Source: Pseudomonas sp. PB106 (GTDB lineage Bacteria > Pseudomonadota > Gammaproteobacteria > Pseudomonadales > Pseudomonadaceae). Taken from it: a DNA stretch of 59,514 bases. The notes beneath the pieces were generated by a model. The model saw nothing but the letters and a program-made list of their open reading frames with translations. It searched no databases and had not been told where the DNA came from. A program made the translations under genes and the position numbers. The stretch spans positions 1 to 59,514 of the forward strand of contig NZ_RWIM01000026.1 in assembly GCF_009764645.1 (NCBI RefSeq), given 5' to 3'. This document shows, in pieces, positions 46,771 to 55,953 of this stretch (the stretch's first letter is position 1; each line of letters opens with the position of its first letter).

Positions 46771-49104
46771 ATGCACCCCACCCGCCTCACGCCACTGGCT
46801 CGCAGCCTGCGCAATCTCGTCCTCGGCGCCAGCCTGAGCTTCAGCGCCGTGCCTGCCGTACTGGCGGCCGACGCCAAGGCTTATCACATTGCGCCAGCGT
46901 CGCTGGAAAACGCCCTTAACCAGTTTGGTCGTGAAGCCGGCGTGCTGATTTCTTTCGGCTCGCAAGTCACCAGCGGTGTGCAAAGCCGTGGCCTGGAAGG
47001 CAATTACACGCCCGAGCAAGGTTTGAATGCGCTGCTCGAAGGCACCGGCCTGCAAGCACGCGCCGAGGGCAACAATGCGTTCAGTCTGCAACCAGCGAAT
47101 GATGCGGCGCTGGAACTGGACACCTCGACCGTCGTCGGTGACTGGCTGGGCGATGCGGCGCAAATCAACGTCTTCGAACACCCTGGTGCGCGCGATGTGA
47201 TCCGCCGCGAAGCGTTTGAACGTCAGGGTGCGACTCAGGCGCGCGATGTGCTCAACCGTATCCCCGGCGTCAACGCCCCGGAAAACAACGGCACCGGCAG
47301 CCATGACATGGCGCTGAACTTCGGCATTCGCGGTTTGAATCCACGTCTGGCGGCGCGCTCGACCGTGCTGATGGATGGCATTCCCGTGCCGTTCGCGCCC
47401 TATGGCCAGCCACAGTTGTCGTTCGCACCGATCAGCATGGGCAACATGGATGCCGTGGACGTGGTCCGCGGTGGCGGCGCCGTGCGCTACGGCCCGCAGA
47501 ACGTCGGCGGCGTGGTCAACTTCGTCACCCGCGCAATTCCGGATGAGCCGACGGTCAAGGGCGGTTTCCAGACTGAGACCAGCCCTTCATCGAGCCACGA
47601 CGGCTTCAAGACCAGCGCCAATCTGCTTGCCGGTGACACCAACGCCAACGGTCTCGGCGGCGCGCTGTTGTACTCCGGTACCCGTGGCGGCGACTGGCGC
47701 GAGCACAGCGACACCGAGATCGACGACCTGATTCTCAAGGGCAAATATCAGCTCGACGAGGCCAACAGCTTCAACGCCATGGCCCAATATTATGAAGGCA
47801 AGGCCGACATGCCCGGCGGTCTGAACGTCGCCGATTACGATGCCGATCCGTATCAGTCGACGCGCCCGAAAGACCAGTTCTGGGGCCGCCGCACGATGTT
47901 CAATTTCGGCTATCGCTACCAGGAAGATCGCCGCGAGTTCACCGCCAATACCTTCTTCACCAAAACCCTGCGCAGCGGCTATCTGGATCAAGGCTCGTTC
48001 CTCTCGCTGTCGCCGCGCGAGTATTGGGTGCGTGGTCTGGAAACCCGTTTCGCCCAAGGCTTCGACCTCGGCCCGACCAGTCATGAAGTCGGCGTCGGCT
48101 ACCGCTATATCAACGAAGCCGGCCACGAATTGCGCTATCGCACGCCGATCAGCAGCAACGAATACCCGACCACCAACAGCCGCAATGACCGCGACACCCG
48201 TGGCGGCACCGAAGCCAATGCGTTCTTCGTCGACGACCGCATCGACATCGGCAAATGGACGATCACCCCGGGCGTGCGCTACGAGATGATCGACTCGCAG
48301 CAGACCAACAACCTGACCAACGTCAAATACAAGGGCGACTACAACACCGCACTGCCGGCGTTGAACGTGCTCTATCACCTGACCGACAGCTGGAACCTGT
48401 ACGCCAATACCGAAGGTTCGTTCGGCAGCGTGCAGTACAGCCAGATGCCCAACCGTGTGAGCAGCGGCGAAGTGAAACCGGAAAAGGCGCGGACCTGGGA
48501 ACTCGGCACGCGCTATGACAACGGCGCGCTGCGTGCAGAGATCGGTGCGTTCCTGATCAACTTCGACAACCAGTACGAAAGCAATCAGACCAACGACTCG
48601 GTGATCGCCCGTGGCGAAACTCGCCATCAAGGCATCGAGACGAGCGTCAACTACGCGCTGGACGACTTGAGCCCGGTGCTGGCCGGTTTCGATGTCTACG
48701 CCACTTACGCCTATGTCGACGCGACCATTCGCGAAGACGGGCCGAACAAAGGCAATCGCGTACCGTTTGCCTCAAAACACAAGGGCACGCTTGGCGTCGG
48801 TTACACCGAAGGGCCGTGGAAGTTGAATCTGGACAGCAGCTTCCAGAGCGACCAGTTCGCCGACAACGCCAACACCTCACAAGAAAGCGCCGACGGCAGC
48901 ACCGGCAAGATTCCGGGTTACATGCTTTTCAGTAGCCGTGCCGGGTATGACTTCGGGCCGCAGTTGGCGGATCTGAACGTGGCGGTGGGGGTGAAGAACA
49001 TCTTCAACACGCAGTACTTCACGCGCTCCTTTGATGACAACAACAAGGGTAAATATGTCGGTGAGCCGCGCACGGTGTATGTGCAGACATCCGTAGCGTT
49101 CTGA
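46771..49104 (+). CDS. fecA: Ferric citrate-type TonB-dependent receptor FecA
   Basis: 777 residues from the ATG at 46771 (AGGAT upstream). Signal peptide to about 34 (VPAVLAAD), STN domain (about 38-105; YHIAPASLENALNQFGREAGVLISF), plug with QARDVLNRIPGVNAPENNGT and GNMDAVDVVRGGGAVRYGPQ, 22-strand barrel, terminal VAF. Sequence texture and the fecI-fecR-fecA order match ferric citrate systems, though the ligand is inferred. The separate sigma/FecR pair upstream is its dedicated signalling partner. Confidence 0.93.
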   Translation: MHPTRLTPLARSLRNLVLGASLSFSAVPAVLAADAKAYHIAPASLENALNQFGREAGVLISFGSQVTSGVQSRGLEGNYTPEQGLNALLEGTGLQARAEGNNAFSLQPANDAALELDTSTVVGDWLGDAAQINVFEHPGARDVIRREAFERQGATQARDVLNRIPGVNAPENNGTGSHDMALNFGIRGLNPRLAARSTVLMDGIPVPFAPYGQPQLSFAPISMGNMDAVDVVRGGGAVRYGPQNVGGVVNFVTRAIPDEPTVKGGFQTETSPSSSHDGFKTSANLLAGDTNANGLGGALLYSGTRGGDWREHSDTEIDDLILKGKYQLDEANSFNAMAQYYEGKADMPGGLNVADYDADPYQSTRPKDQFWGRRTMFNFGYRYQEDRREFTANTFFTKTLRSGYLDQGSFLSLSPREYWVRGLETRFAQGFDLGPTSHEVGVGYRYINEAGHELRYRTPISSNEYPTTNSRNDRDTRGGTEANAFFVDDRIDIGKWTITPGVRYEMIDSQQTNNLTNVKYKGDYNTALPALNVLYHLTDSWNLYANTEGSFGSVQYSQMPNRVSSGEVKPEKARTWELGTRYDNGALRAEIGAFLINFDNQYESNQTNDSVIARGETRHQGIETSVNYALDDLSPVLAGFDVYATYAYVDATIREDGPNKGNRVPFASKHKGTLGVGYTEGPWKLNLDSSFQSDQFADNANTSQESADGSTGKIPGYMLFSSRAGYDFGPQLADLNVAVGVKNIFNTQYFTRSFDDNNKGKYVGEPRTVYVQTSVAF

Positions 49105-49178
49105 GTGTTGTTGGCACCTTGACTGATAGCCCGTCGAACCCGTGCCCGCTGCAATGGGCCGAGTTCGACGGCACACCT

Positions 49179-50819
49179 TCAGAATTCAGGTTTGGGCCCG
49201 GGCGTCGTTTGCAGATCACCTGCAACCAGTCGGCCTTTGACGAACTGTTCGTAGTCATAGGCGTAGCCGATCAGCTCGCGCTCGCTCCACATGCGACCGA
49301 CGAAGATCAGCGAAAACGGCTGTCCTCCGGGGTACGCACCACTGGGCACCACCACACCGGGAATGCCGGCAATATTGATGACCGAAGAGGTCGTCGCGTC
49401 CATGAATCCCCCATACACATCACCCACGGGCTCGAACATTTGCGGGAATACCAGCGCATCGAGCTGATGTTCGCGCATGACCCGGTTGATGATGCGCAAA
49501 TAGTGCTCGCGAAGATCGGCAAACTCGGACAGGTCGGGAGCGATGGCCGGTGTCTGGTATGACCGCGCCAGCACGGGCAACTGCGTCACGTAGTACTCAA
49601 GCGGGCCATCGGATTCAAACAGCTTTACGCCGATTCGCTCCTGCAATTGCTCAAGCGAATGAACCTCTGCACTGGCACCCAACTTGCGCAGATAACGATC
49701 AAGATCATACGCATGGGCATCCGATCCGCGCGCGTCATAACTGCCGTCAACCGGCGCCAGGTCAACCAGGCCGGACCCGCTGAACGGGTCGTCAATCACC
49801 ACAGCGCCCAGCTTCTGAAGCTGACTTACTGCCTTGCGATACTGTGTTTTTGTTTCTGCCGGTAAAGTGGCAAACGCCTTGCTCCAGCCCGCGCCGAATA
49901 ATCCGATACGCTTGCCGTTGAGTTCGCCCGGACGCAAATCGGTCGCATAACCTGCCTGTGGGATATTGCCAAAGGCCGCGGTGGTTTTAGGATCTTCCAG
50001 GGTGTAACCGGCCAATACGTCCAAAGTGATGGCCGCGTCTTGCACGGTGCGGGCGATGGGTCCGACAACATCGCGGGTTGAACCCGCTTGCGGAATCACG
50101 CCAGAATTCGGGATCAAACCGAACGTCGGTTTGATCCCGACAAGACTCTGCGCTGCTGCCGGATTTTGAATCGATCCGCCCGTTTCCTCGGCCAGTCCGA
50201 CCACGGCAAAGTTCGCCGCGACAGCGGTGGCAGAGCCTGCCGAAGAGCCACCCGGCAACCACGCGCGATTGAGCGCGTTATACGTCACGCCCGCCCAGCT
50301 GTCATTGGCATTGGCAGGGCTTCCAGAAAATACCGGCACGTTGGTTTTTGCCAGAATGATTGCGCCGGCAGCCCGCAGTCGTTGAACCACGGCAGAATCC
50401 TTTTCCGGAATCAGGTCGATGCCACCGGCTTTGGAGGAGAGAGGGGCATAACCGGCGGTGGAGGCCAATCCAGCCATGTCCATAGTGTCCTTCACGACCA
50501 CGGGAACGCCCGCCATCTGCGCAAGCTTCTCTCCGGACTTGCGCCGCCGATCAATATCACGCGCATCATCCAGCGCCTTCGAGTTCATCACGGTAAAGGC
50601 GTTGTAATAGGGATTGTAATGATCAATGCGCGACAGAAAGACTTTTGTCAGTTGCTCCGACGTGTAGCGCCCGTCCTCGAATCCTTGTTGAATCTGCGTA
50701 ATGGTCAGTTCCCTGACATCAATCGGGCAGCTTTGAACCTGGGCACTGAACATGCCGATCGCTGCCCCGGCCAATGCCGAAAGAATAAACCGTGGAAAAG
50801 GGGCCAGAACAAACTCCAT
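49179..50819 (-). CDS. Exported amidase (amidase signature family)
   Basis: 546 residues from the ATG at 50819, chosen for AAGGA upstream and because it begins with a signal peptide (FILSALAGAAIGMFSAQVQS). Amidase signature enzymes use a Ser-cisSer-Lys triad: Lys in VVVKDTMDMAG (about 108), cis-Ser in GGSSAGSA (about 190) and the nucleophile in EETGGSIQNPA (about 214). It hydrolyses some amide bond in the periplasm or outside; the substrate is unknown. No operon partner. Confidence 0.9.
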   Translation of the reverse strand: MEFVLAPFPRFILSALAGAAIGMFSAQVQSCPIDVRELTITQIQQGFEDGRYTSEQLTKVFLSRIDHYNPYYNAFTVMNSKALDDARDIDRRRKSGEKLAQMAGVPVVVKDTMDMAGLASTAGYAPLSSKAGGIDLIPEKDSAVVQRLRAAGAIILAKTNVPVFSGSPANANDSWAGVTYNALNRAWLPGGSSAGSATAVAANFAVVGLAEETGGSIQNPAAAQSLVGIKPTFGLIPNSGVIPQAGSTRDVVGPIARTVQDAAITLDVLAGYTLEDPKTTAAFGNIPQAGYATDLRPGELNGKRIGLFGAGWSKAFATLPAETKTQYRKAVSQLQKLGAVVIDDPFSGSGLVDLAPVDGSYDARGSDAHAYDLDRYLRKLGASAEVHSLEQLQERIGVKLFESDGPLEYYVTQLPVLARSYQTPAIAPDLSEFADLREHYLRIINRVMREHQLDALVFPQMFEPVGDVYGGFMDATTSSVINIAGIPGVVVPSGAYPGGQPFSLIFVGRMWSERELIGYAYDYEQFVKGRLVAGDLQTTPGPKPEF

Positions 50820-50982
50820 TACAATCATCCTTGACTTGTACAACTTCTCGATAAACTTGACCGAACTAGTATTTGAAACGAACTGACGCGCGGGAAAACG
50901 AAAACAATCGTGTAATCACGCTGATACAAATGCGGTGATTCGCTTATTTGATATCAACTTGAAACCATCTTGCACAAACAAA

Positions 50983-51008
50983 AACGGGCCTGCTTTCGCA
51001 GGCCCGTT
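50983..51008 (-). terminator. Terminator of the hibernation-factor gene
   Basis: Perfect 11-bp stem AACGGGCCTGC / GCAGGCCCGTT with a 4-base loop; on the - strand it is followed by TTTTTGTTT. It lies 29 bases beyond the end of the leftward HPF-like gene. Confidence 0.85.
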
Positions 51009-51036
51009 CTCATTGGGTGGCTATAAAATCAGCGCA

Positions 51037-51444
51037 TCAACTGTTGATCGCTGCCTGTTCATTCTCGTCAAACTCTTCCGCCAACAGCTTGTCATTGGCC
51101 TTGCCGGTAAATGGCACTACAGCGGCGCGTGGTTTACCTCGCAGTTTGCCGAACAGGTGCTCCAGGGCGTGCTCGAGTTTTTCGGCGGCGCCGTCGATTG
51201 CCTGTTCCAGCGAATCGGCCTTGTGGGTCACGGAAATCGGTTGATGGCCTTTTGGCCGCGCTTCCAGTTGGCAGCGCAAATCATGCGGACCTGGTTTGTC
51301 ACCGTTCTCGTCGCTCAGGTGGACTTCGACACGGGTCAGGTCTTCTTCATAACGGTCGAGCGTGCTCTCAATGGTTGTACGTACCCACTCCTCCAGTCGT
51401 TTACTGCCTTGAACATGGTTATCGCTGTTGACTTGGATTTGCAT
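51037..51444 (-). CDS. Ribosome hibernation-promoting factor / RaiA-like protein
   Basis: 135 residues, MQIQVNSDNHVQGSKRLEEWVR, with the S30AE/HPF fold signature: strand-helix-strands (RVEVHLSDENGDKPGPHDLRCQLE) and a second helix (ADSLEQAIDGAAEKLEHAL). AAGGG precedes the ATG. Short HPF/RaiA-like proteins bind the 30S decoding region in stationary phase. This copy is distinct from the rpoN-linked hpf; whether it binds ribosomes is inference. Solo gene with its own terminator. Confidence 0.88.
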   Translation of the reverse strand: MQIQVNSDNHVQGSKRLEEWVRTTIESTLDRYEEDLTRVEVHLSDENGDKPGPHDLRCQLEARPKGHQPISVTHKADSLEQAIDGAAEKLEHALEHLFGKLRGKPRAAVVPFTGKANDKLLAEEFDENEQAAINS

Positions 51445-51643
51445 AGTTCATCCCTTATTTCAGCTAGCTCGCGAGAGGCCGGATTTGAATTTCCTGACCC
51501 CTTGGTTACAACAATCGGCCCGACTGACGAACATTTCAACCCCTGAAAAAAGATAAATATTCATTCGCAAAAAAAGCCGGACAACCGAGCAAAGCGCTGG
51601 TAAGGTCGGGAGTTGGGTCGCCTCGCAACCCGGTAAAATTTGC

Positions 51644-52591
51644 TCACAATTGCCCGTCGTTCAACGGGTGCAAACTGCGAAAGATCCCCGCCTCTTCAAC
51701 CAGCCAATCATGCACCGCACGCACGCCCGGATGGCTCAACGCCCCCGGCGCATAGAGCAACACGTAACGTTTATGGTTAGGCACCGACAGGCCGAACGGC
51801 ACAATCAGCGTGCCTCGCTCCAGCTCATCGTTGAGCAATGTGCGCCGGGCAATCGCCACGCCCATACCGGCAATCGCCGCTTCGATGGTCAAGTGATTGC
51901 GATTGAAAGTGTGCCCGCGCCGTACGTCGGCGCCCTCGAAGCCGATCGCGTTTAAATAGAATTCCCACTCCGCGTATTCATAACTGCCACGCCAGGCAGT
52001 GATGTCGTGCAGCAGCGGGAAATGCACCAGATCCGCCGGCCCGTGCAGCGGCGGTCGTCCACGCAACAGGCTCGGCGCGCAGACCGGGAATATCTGCTCA
52101 TCGAGCAACGCTGTGGATAACAAACCCGGGTAACTGCCGTCGTTCAAGTCGATAGCCAAGTCGAAGTCACCCTCGTGCAACGGCACGCTGCTGTCCTCCG
52201 CGACCAGTCGCAACTGAATGTCCGGATAGCGTTGCTGCAGGCGTGGCAGGCGCGGTGTCAGCCATTTGCTCAGGAACGAGGGGATAGAGCGCACGCGCAG
52301 AATCCCGCTGATCATCCCCGCGTCCAACCGACGCAATTCGGCATCGATGCTGCCGTAAGCCTCGTTGACGGTAATGGCCAGACGCTGCCCTTCTGCACTC
52401 AGCTCTACACCGCGCGCACGCCGATGAAACAGGCGAAAGCCAAGGCGCTCTTCGAGTTGGCGGATCTGCTGGCTGACCGCCCCCGGCGTGATGTGCAGTT
52501 CTTCGGCGCAGCGGGTGAACGACAGGTGCCGCGCGGCACAGGAAAACACCTGCAGCCAGACGTAGGTCTGGGCATGCAATTGACGACTCAT
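51644..52591 (-). CDS. LysR-family regulator (GcvA-like) next to sdaA
   Basis: 315 residues; HTH at about 20-60 (LSFTRCAEELHITPGAVSQQIRQLEERLGFRLF), the GcvA/TrpI-type opening, followed by the effector domain. Divergent from the serine dehydratase gene 135 bases away. In that gap TTTAG-N5-CTAAA (52594-52608) is a possible operator. Serine- or glycine-responsive control of sdaA is inferred from context. Confidence 0.92.
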   Translation of the reverse strand: MSRQLHAQTYVWLQVFSCAARHLSFTRCAEELHITPGAVSQQIRQLEERLGFRLFHRRARGVELSAEGQRLAITVNEAYGSIDAELRRLDAGMISGILRVRSIPSFLSKWLTPRLPRLQQRYPDIQLRLVAEDSSVPLHEGDFDLAIDLNDGSYPGLLSTALLDEQIFPVCAPSLLRGRPPLHGPADLVHFPLLHDITAWRGSYEYAEWEFYLNAIGFEGADVRRGHTFNRNHLTIEAAIAGMGVAIARRTLLNDELERGTLIVPFGLSVPNHKRYVLLYAPGALSHPGVRAVHDWLVEEAGIFRSLHPLNDGQL

Positions 52592-52726
52592 CGTTTAGTC
52601 CTGCTAAAGGCTTACTTAGGAAGTTTCGTTAGTCACGTAGGACTGAGGCAGGCAGTATCGCCGACATTGCGCTTGTCCGACAAAAAATGGCAGCGATTCC
52701 TACTCCATTGCTTGTAAGGGTTTAGC

Positions 52727-54103
52727 ATGGCTATCAGTGTTTTCGATCTATTCAAAGTCGGTATCGGCCCGTCCAGCTCCCACACCGTGGGTCCGATGCG
52801 TGCTGCCGCGACCTTCGCCCAGGCGCTGATTGATCAGCATCTGTTGAACGATGTGCGTCGCGTTGAAATCCGTTTATACGGCTCGCTGTCAGCCACCGGC
52901 GTCGGCCATGCCACTGACCGCGCCACGGTCATGGGCTTGATGGGCGAATGGCCGGACAGCATCGATCCGTCGACCATCGATCCCCGCATCCAGCAATTAC
53001 GCGAGACCGGCCAACTGTCCCTCGCCGGACAAAGAAACATTTCCTTCGACTGGCAACGCGATCTCCTGTTGCTGGATGAGAGCCTGCCCTACCACCCCAA
53101 CGCGATGTCGCTGACAGCCTTCGGCGAAACCGATGAGCTGTTCCAGCAGACGTACTACTCGGTCGGCGGCGGTTTCATCATTGAAGCAGCGGAAGCCGAG
53201 TCCGGTCTGGCCCCGGCCGGTGATGTGGTGTTGCCGTACGATTTCTCCAGCGCCGCCGAACTGCTTTCACTGTGCAAGAAGCACAATTTGCGCGTGTCCG
53301 AACTGATGATGGCCAACGAGCGTGCGTGGCGTACTGATGCGGAGATCCGTCAGGGACTGCTGCACATCTGGTCGGTGATGCGCGAATGCGTCGAACAGGG
53401 TTTGAGCCACGAAGGCATCCTGCCCGGCGGTCTTAACGTGCCGCGCCGTGCCGCCAAACTGCATCGCAGCCTGTTGGAAATCGGTAAACCGAATGTGATC
53501 AGTTCGACCCTGTCGGCGATGGAATGGGTCAACCTGTTCGCCCTCGCCGTCAACGAAGAAAACGCCGCCGGTGGGCGCATGGTCACTGCGCCGACCAATG
53601 GTGCCGCCGGGATCATTCCGGCAGTTTTGCACTACTACATGAAATTCAACCCGGACGCGTCTGACGATGACGTAGTTAATTTCTTCTTGGGTGCGGCCGC
53701 CGTCGGCATTCTCTGTAAGAAAAATGCCTCGATTTCCGGCGCCGAAGTCGGCTGTCAGGGCGAAGTCGGTTCGGCCTGCGCGATGGCCGCTGCCGGCCTC
53801 GCCGACGTGCTCGGCGCAACCCCGGAGCAATTGGAAAACGCCGCCGAAATCGGCCTGGAGCACAACCTTGGCCTGACCTGCGATCCGGTCGGCGGCCTGG
53901 TGCAAGTGCCTTGCATCGAGCGCAACGCCATCGCCGCCGTAAAAGCGATCAACGCCACGCAAATGGCCCTGCGCGGCGACGGCAACCACTTCATTTCCCT
54001 CGACCGGGTGATCCGCACCATGCGCGATACCGGCGCCGACATGCATGACAAATACAAAGAGACTTCAAGGGGCGGCCTGGCTGTGAACTGGGTGGAGTGC
54101 TGA
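52727..54103 (+). CDS. sdaA: L-serine ammonia-lyase (iron-sulfur)
   Basis: 458 residues, one-chain type II L-serine dehydratase: converts L-serine to pyruvate and ammonia with a [4Fe-4S] cluster. Starts [24 protein letters not shown], the family signature (5-28). The catalytic domain shows the cluster-ligand region with [24 protein letters not shown] and [12 protein letters not shown] precedes the ATG. Cytoplasmic; allows growth on or detoxification of serine. Followed by a strong terminator. Confidence 0.96.
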   Translation: MAISVFDLFKVGIGPSSSHTVGPMRAAATFAQALIDQHLLNDVRRVEIRLYGSLSATGVGHATDRATVMGLMGEWPDSIDPSTIDPRIQQLRETGQLSLAGQRNISFDWQRDLLLLDESLPYHPNAMSLTAFGETDELFQQTYYSVGGGFIIEAAEAESGLAPAGDVVLPYDFSSAAELLSLCKKHNLRVSELMMANERAWRTDAEIRQGLLHIWSVMRECVEQGLSHEGILPGGLNVPRRAAKLHRSLLEIGKPNVISSTLSAMEWVNLFALAVNEENAAGGRMVTAPTNGAAGIIPAVLHYYMKFNPDASDDDVVNFFLGAAAVGILCKKNASISGAEVGCQGEVGSACAMAAAGLADVLGATPEQLENAAEIGLEHNLGLTCDPVGGLVQVPCIERNAIAAVKAINATQMALRGDGNHFISLDRVIRTMRDTGADMHDKYKETSRGGLAVNWVEC

Positions 54104-54160
54104 TCCCGATTGCACTGTCAGCGGTCATCGGTCCGGTTCTGCCCTGAAAACGGGCCACAA

Positions 54161-54192
54161 AAAAAGGCGAGCCACGTGGCTCGCCTTTTTTA
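54161..54192 (+). terminator. Rho-independent terminator after sdaA
   Basis: Self-complementary stem AAAAAGGCGAGCCAC / GTGGCTCGCCTTTTT with virtually no loop, flanked by A- and T-runs, so possibly bidirectional. Confidence 0.9.
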
Positions 54193-54244
54193 TCGCCGTG
54201 TTCATTGTTCGACAATTTTTCCGGCACAGCCCTTGCAAACTCCC

Positions 54245-54346
54245 TGTAGGAGCTGTCGAGTGAAACGAGGCTGCGATCTTTTGACCTTCATCACCGAAAT
54301 CAAAACATTGAAGAGCAAAAGATCGCAGCCTGCGGCAGCTCCTACA
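54245..54346. repeat. REP pair after sdaA
   Basis: Left arm TGTAGGAGCTGTCGAGTGAA (the same variant arm as after algD at 6064), right arm ending GCGGCAGCTCCTACA. With the terminator at 54161 it fills most of the 347-base gap; 54347-54450 presumably holds the promoter of the DUF3509 gene. Confidence 0.85.
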
Positions 54347-54450
54347 TGAGTAACCAGAACAGGACACGGAATGGCCAGTGATCAGGTTTGGCGAACCAAC
54401 CCGAACATGGCCGGTCAACAACTGCACGTTCAATCAGGCGGTGACGCATC

Positions 54451-54768
54451 ATGGACAACCCATTTCAGATCATTACCGATGCCTTCGCGCCGGATTATCA
54501 GATCAATCTGAGCATTCAGGGCCTGGACGGCAGCATCATGCTGACCCTGTCCAACAGCGGCCACATCGTGGCCAAGCGCATGATCAGCGCCGAACAGCGC
54601 AATGATCCGGCGCGGCTCAAACGCTTGGTGCAGAGCATTCAATTCGGCATTGCCATCGAACAGGGCCACAGCGCCATGGCGATTCTCGAAGCGATGACCA
54701 GCGGCGACGGAATAACTCCGCCACCACCACGGGTCATCGGCCAGCCACGCCAAGCGGCTGGGCTTTAA
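54451..54768 (+). CDS. DUF3509 domain protein
   Basis: 105 residues beginning MDNPFQIITDAFAPDYQINLSIQGLDGSI, the DUF3509 opening, with AKRMISAEQRNDPARLKRL in the middle. Small, soluble, restricted largely to Pseudomonas; function unknown. Its end overlaps the end of the convergent psiE gene by 4 bases. Confidence 0.88.
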   Translation: MDNPFQIITDAFAPDYQINLSIQGLDGSIMLTLSNSGHIVAKRMISAEQRNDPARLKRLVQSIQFGIAIEQGHSAMAILEAMTSGDGITPPPPRVIGQPRQAAGL

Positions 54769-55265
54769 AGCTCGCCCTTCTCTACCTCGGGATGCTCACC
54801 GGAACCCGCGCCGAGTTTGCGCTGCGGTTTCTCGATCTTCACCGAGGGAAATTGTGACGAGGCGTAACGCACCACCAGAATCGAGAACGCCAGCAGCAGA
54901 ATCCCGCCGCACAGGTAGATGATGCCCATGTCGGGCGGGTTGTGGTGCGAGACGTTGGAGATCAGCAAACGCGTGAGCGCGGTAATCGCCACGTAGATCA
55001 GGAAGCGCACCGGCATGTGGTTGGTCTTGAAATAAATCCCGACCATCGCGCCCAGTTCCAGATAGATGAACAGCAACAGAATGTCATCGATCTTGATGTG
55101 GCCCTCCTCGAGCATTCCGAGAAACTCCATCACCGCCGCCCACGCCGTCACCGCACCAATGGCGAACAGCGCCAGATAATGGAAGGTTTCGACGAACAGG
55201 TTGCCCAGGGACTCGGCCAGTTGATGCACGTTTTGCCGCAGTTTCTCGGCCCAGTTGATTTTCAC
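54765..55265 (-). CDS. psiE: PsiE-family phosphate-starvation-inducible membrane protein
   Basis: 166 residues with four hydrophobic segments (about 28-50, 58-75, 82-102, 114-136) and the PsiE signature LLFIYLELGAMVGIYFKTNHMPVRFLIY. Inner membrane; role unknown although induced by phosphate limitation in E. coli. Residues 137-166 form a charged cytoplasmic tail. Confidence 0.88.
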   Translation of the reverse strand: MKINWAEKLRQNVHQLAESLGNLFVETFHYLALFAIGAVTAWAAVMEFLGMLEEGHIKIDDILLLFIYLELGAMVGIYFKTNHMPVRFLIYVAITALTRLLISNVSHHNPPDMGIIYLCGGILLLAFSILVVRYASSQFPSVKIEKPQRKLGAGSGEHPEVEKGEL

Positions 55266-55494
55266 GATGATGTTCCTTAGCCCGATTCGAGCGGATGATG
55301 CGTGTTGGACGTGACGGTTTTCTGCACGTAGTCGTTTTCATGCAGAAAAGAGGCCACGCCATCATGGCGAGCCACCGCGAAACCTGCGCCGTGGCGTTTG
55401 GTCGCACCACCCGAGCGCCCCCCTGACAAACACCAAATTCGGTCTACATTGAAAAGCCACTACCCATGGCGCAGGGATTCGCTTATCCTTTTCG

Positions 55495-55510
55495 CTGTAT
55501 ATGGATACAG
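55495..55510. promoter_or_regulatory. LexA (SOS) box upstream of yebG
   Basis: CTGTATATGGATACAG: CTG-N10-CAG with a T/A-alternating core, matching the gammaproteobacterial LexA consensus. It lies 43 bases before the yebG start, at the expected promoter position. Confidence 0.85.
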
Positions 55511-55553
55511 TAGTCGTCAAGACAACTTAATGTGAAGGCATGTGAGGTGGTGA

Positions 55554-55889
55554 ATGGCCGTCGAAGTGGTATACCGCAGCAGCCGAGATCTGGAGCGCTT
55601 GTTCATGGATAAAGCCGAAGCTGACCGTCATGACAAAATGCTCGAACTGGCCGAATATCTGGCCGATGTGCTGCAAAAAGCCGTTCCGTCCCTGACTGAA
55701 CAGCAAGTGGAAGAAGCCGGGATCTACATGGCGAAGAACCGCGATGTGTTCGCCCGGGCATTCAAGAGCCAGCCGGATGCACTGTCCGAGCTGATCAATG
55801 CTCCGGCCGAAACGGTCGAGAATGCTGAAGCAGCAGAACCTGCTGAAGCGCCGGCGAAGCCAGCCAAAGTGGCGAAAGCGGCGAAGTAA
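55554..55889 (+). CDS. yebG: DNA-damage-inducible protein YebG
   Basis: 111 residues; MAVEVVYRSSRDLERLFMDKAEADRHDKMLELAEYL is the YebG core (about 1-75), followed by an Ala/Pro/Glu/Lys-rich low-complexity tail (about 85-111) ending AKVAKAAK. In E. coli yebG is a LexA-regulated SOS gene; the LexA box upstream agrees. Biochemical role unknown. Confidence 0.92.
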   Translation: MAVEVVYRSSRDLERLFMDKAEADRHDKMLELAEYLADVLQKAVPSLTEQQVEEAGIYMAKNRDVFARAFKSQPDALSELINAPAETVENAEAAEPAEAPAKPAKVAKAAK

Positions 55890-55907
55890 GCGATGCCCGA
55901 ATTGAAT

Positions 55908-55940
55908 AGGCCCTGAGTCGAATGGCTCAGGGCCTTTTTC
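55908..55940 (+). terminator. Rho-independent terminator after yebG
   Basis: Stem AGGCCCTGAG / CTCAGGGCCT with an 8-base loop and TTTTT after it, between the convergent yebG and leucine-dehydrogenase-like genes. Confidence 0.88.
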
Positions 55941-55953
55941 ATGCTTGTGAAAC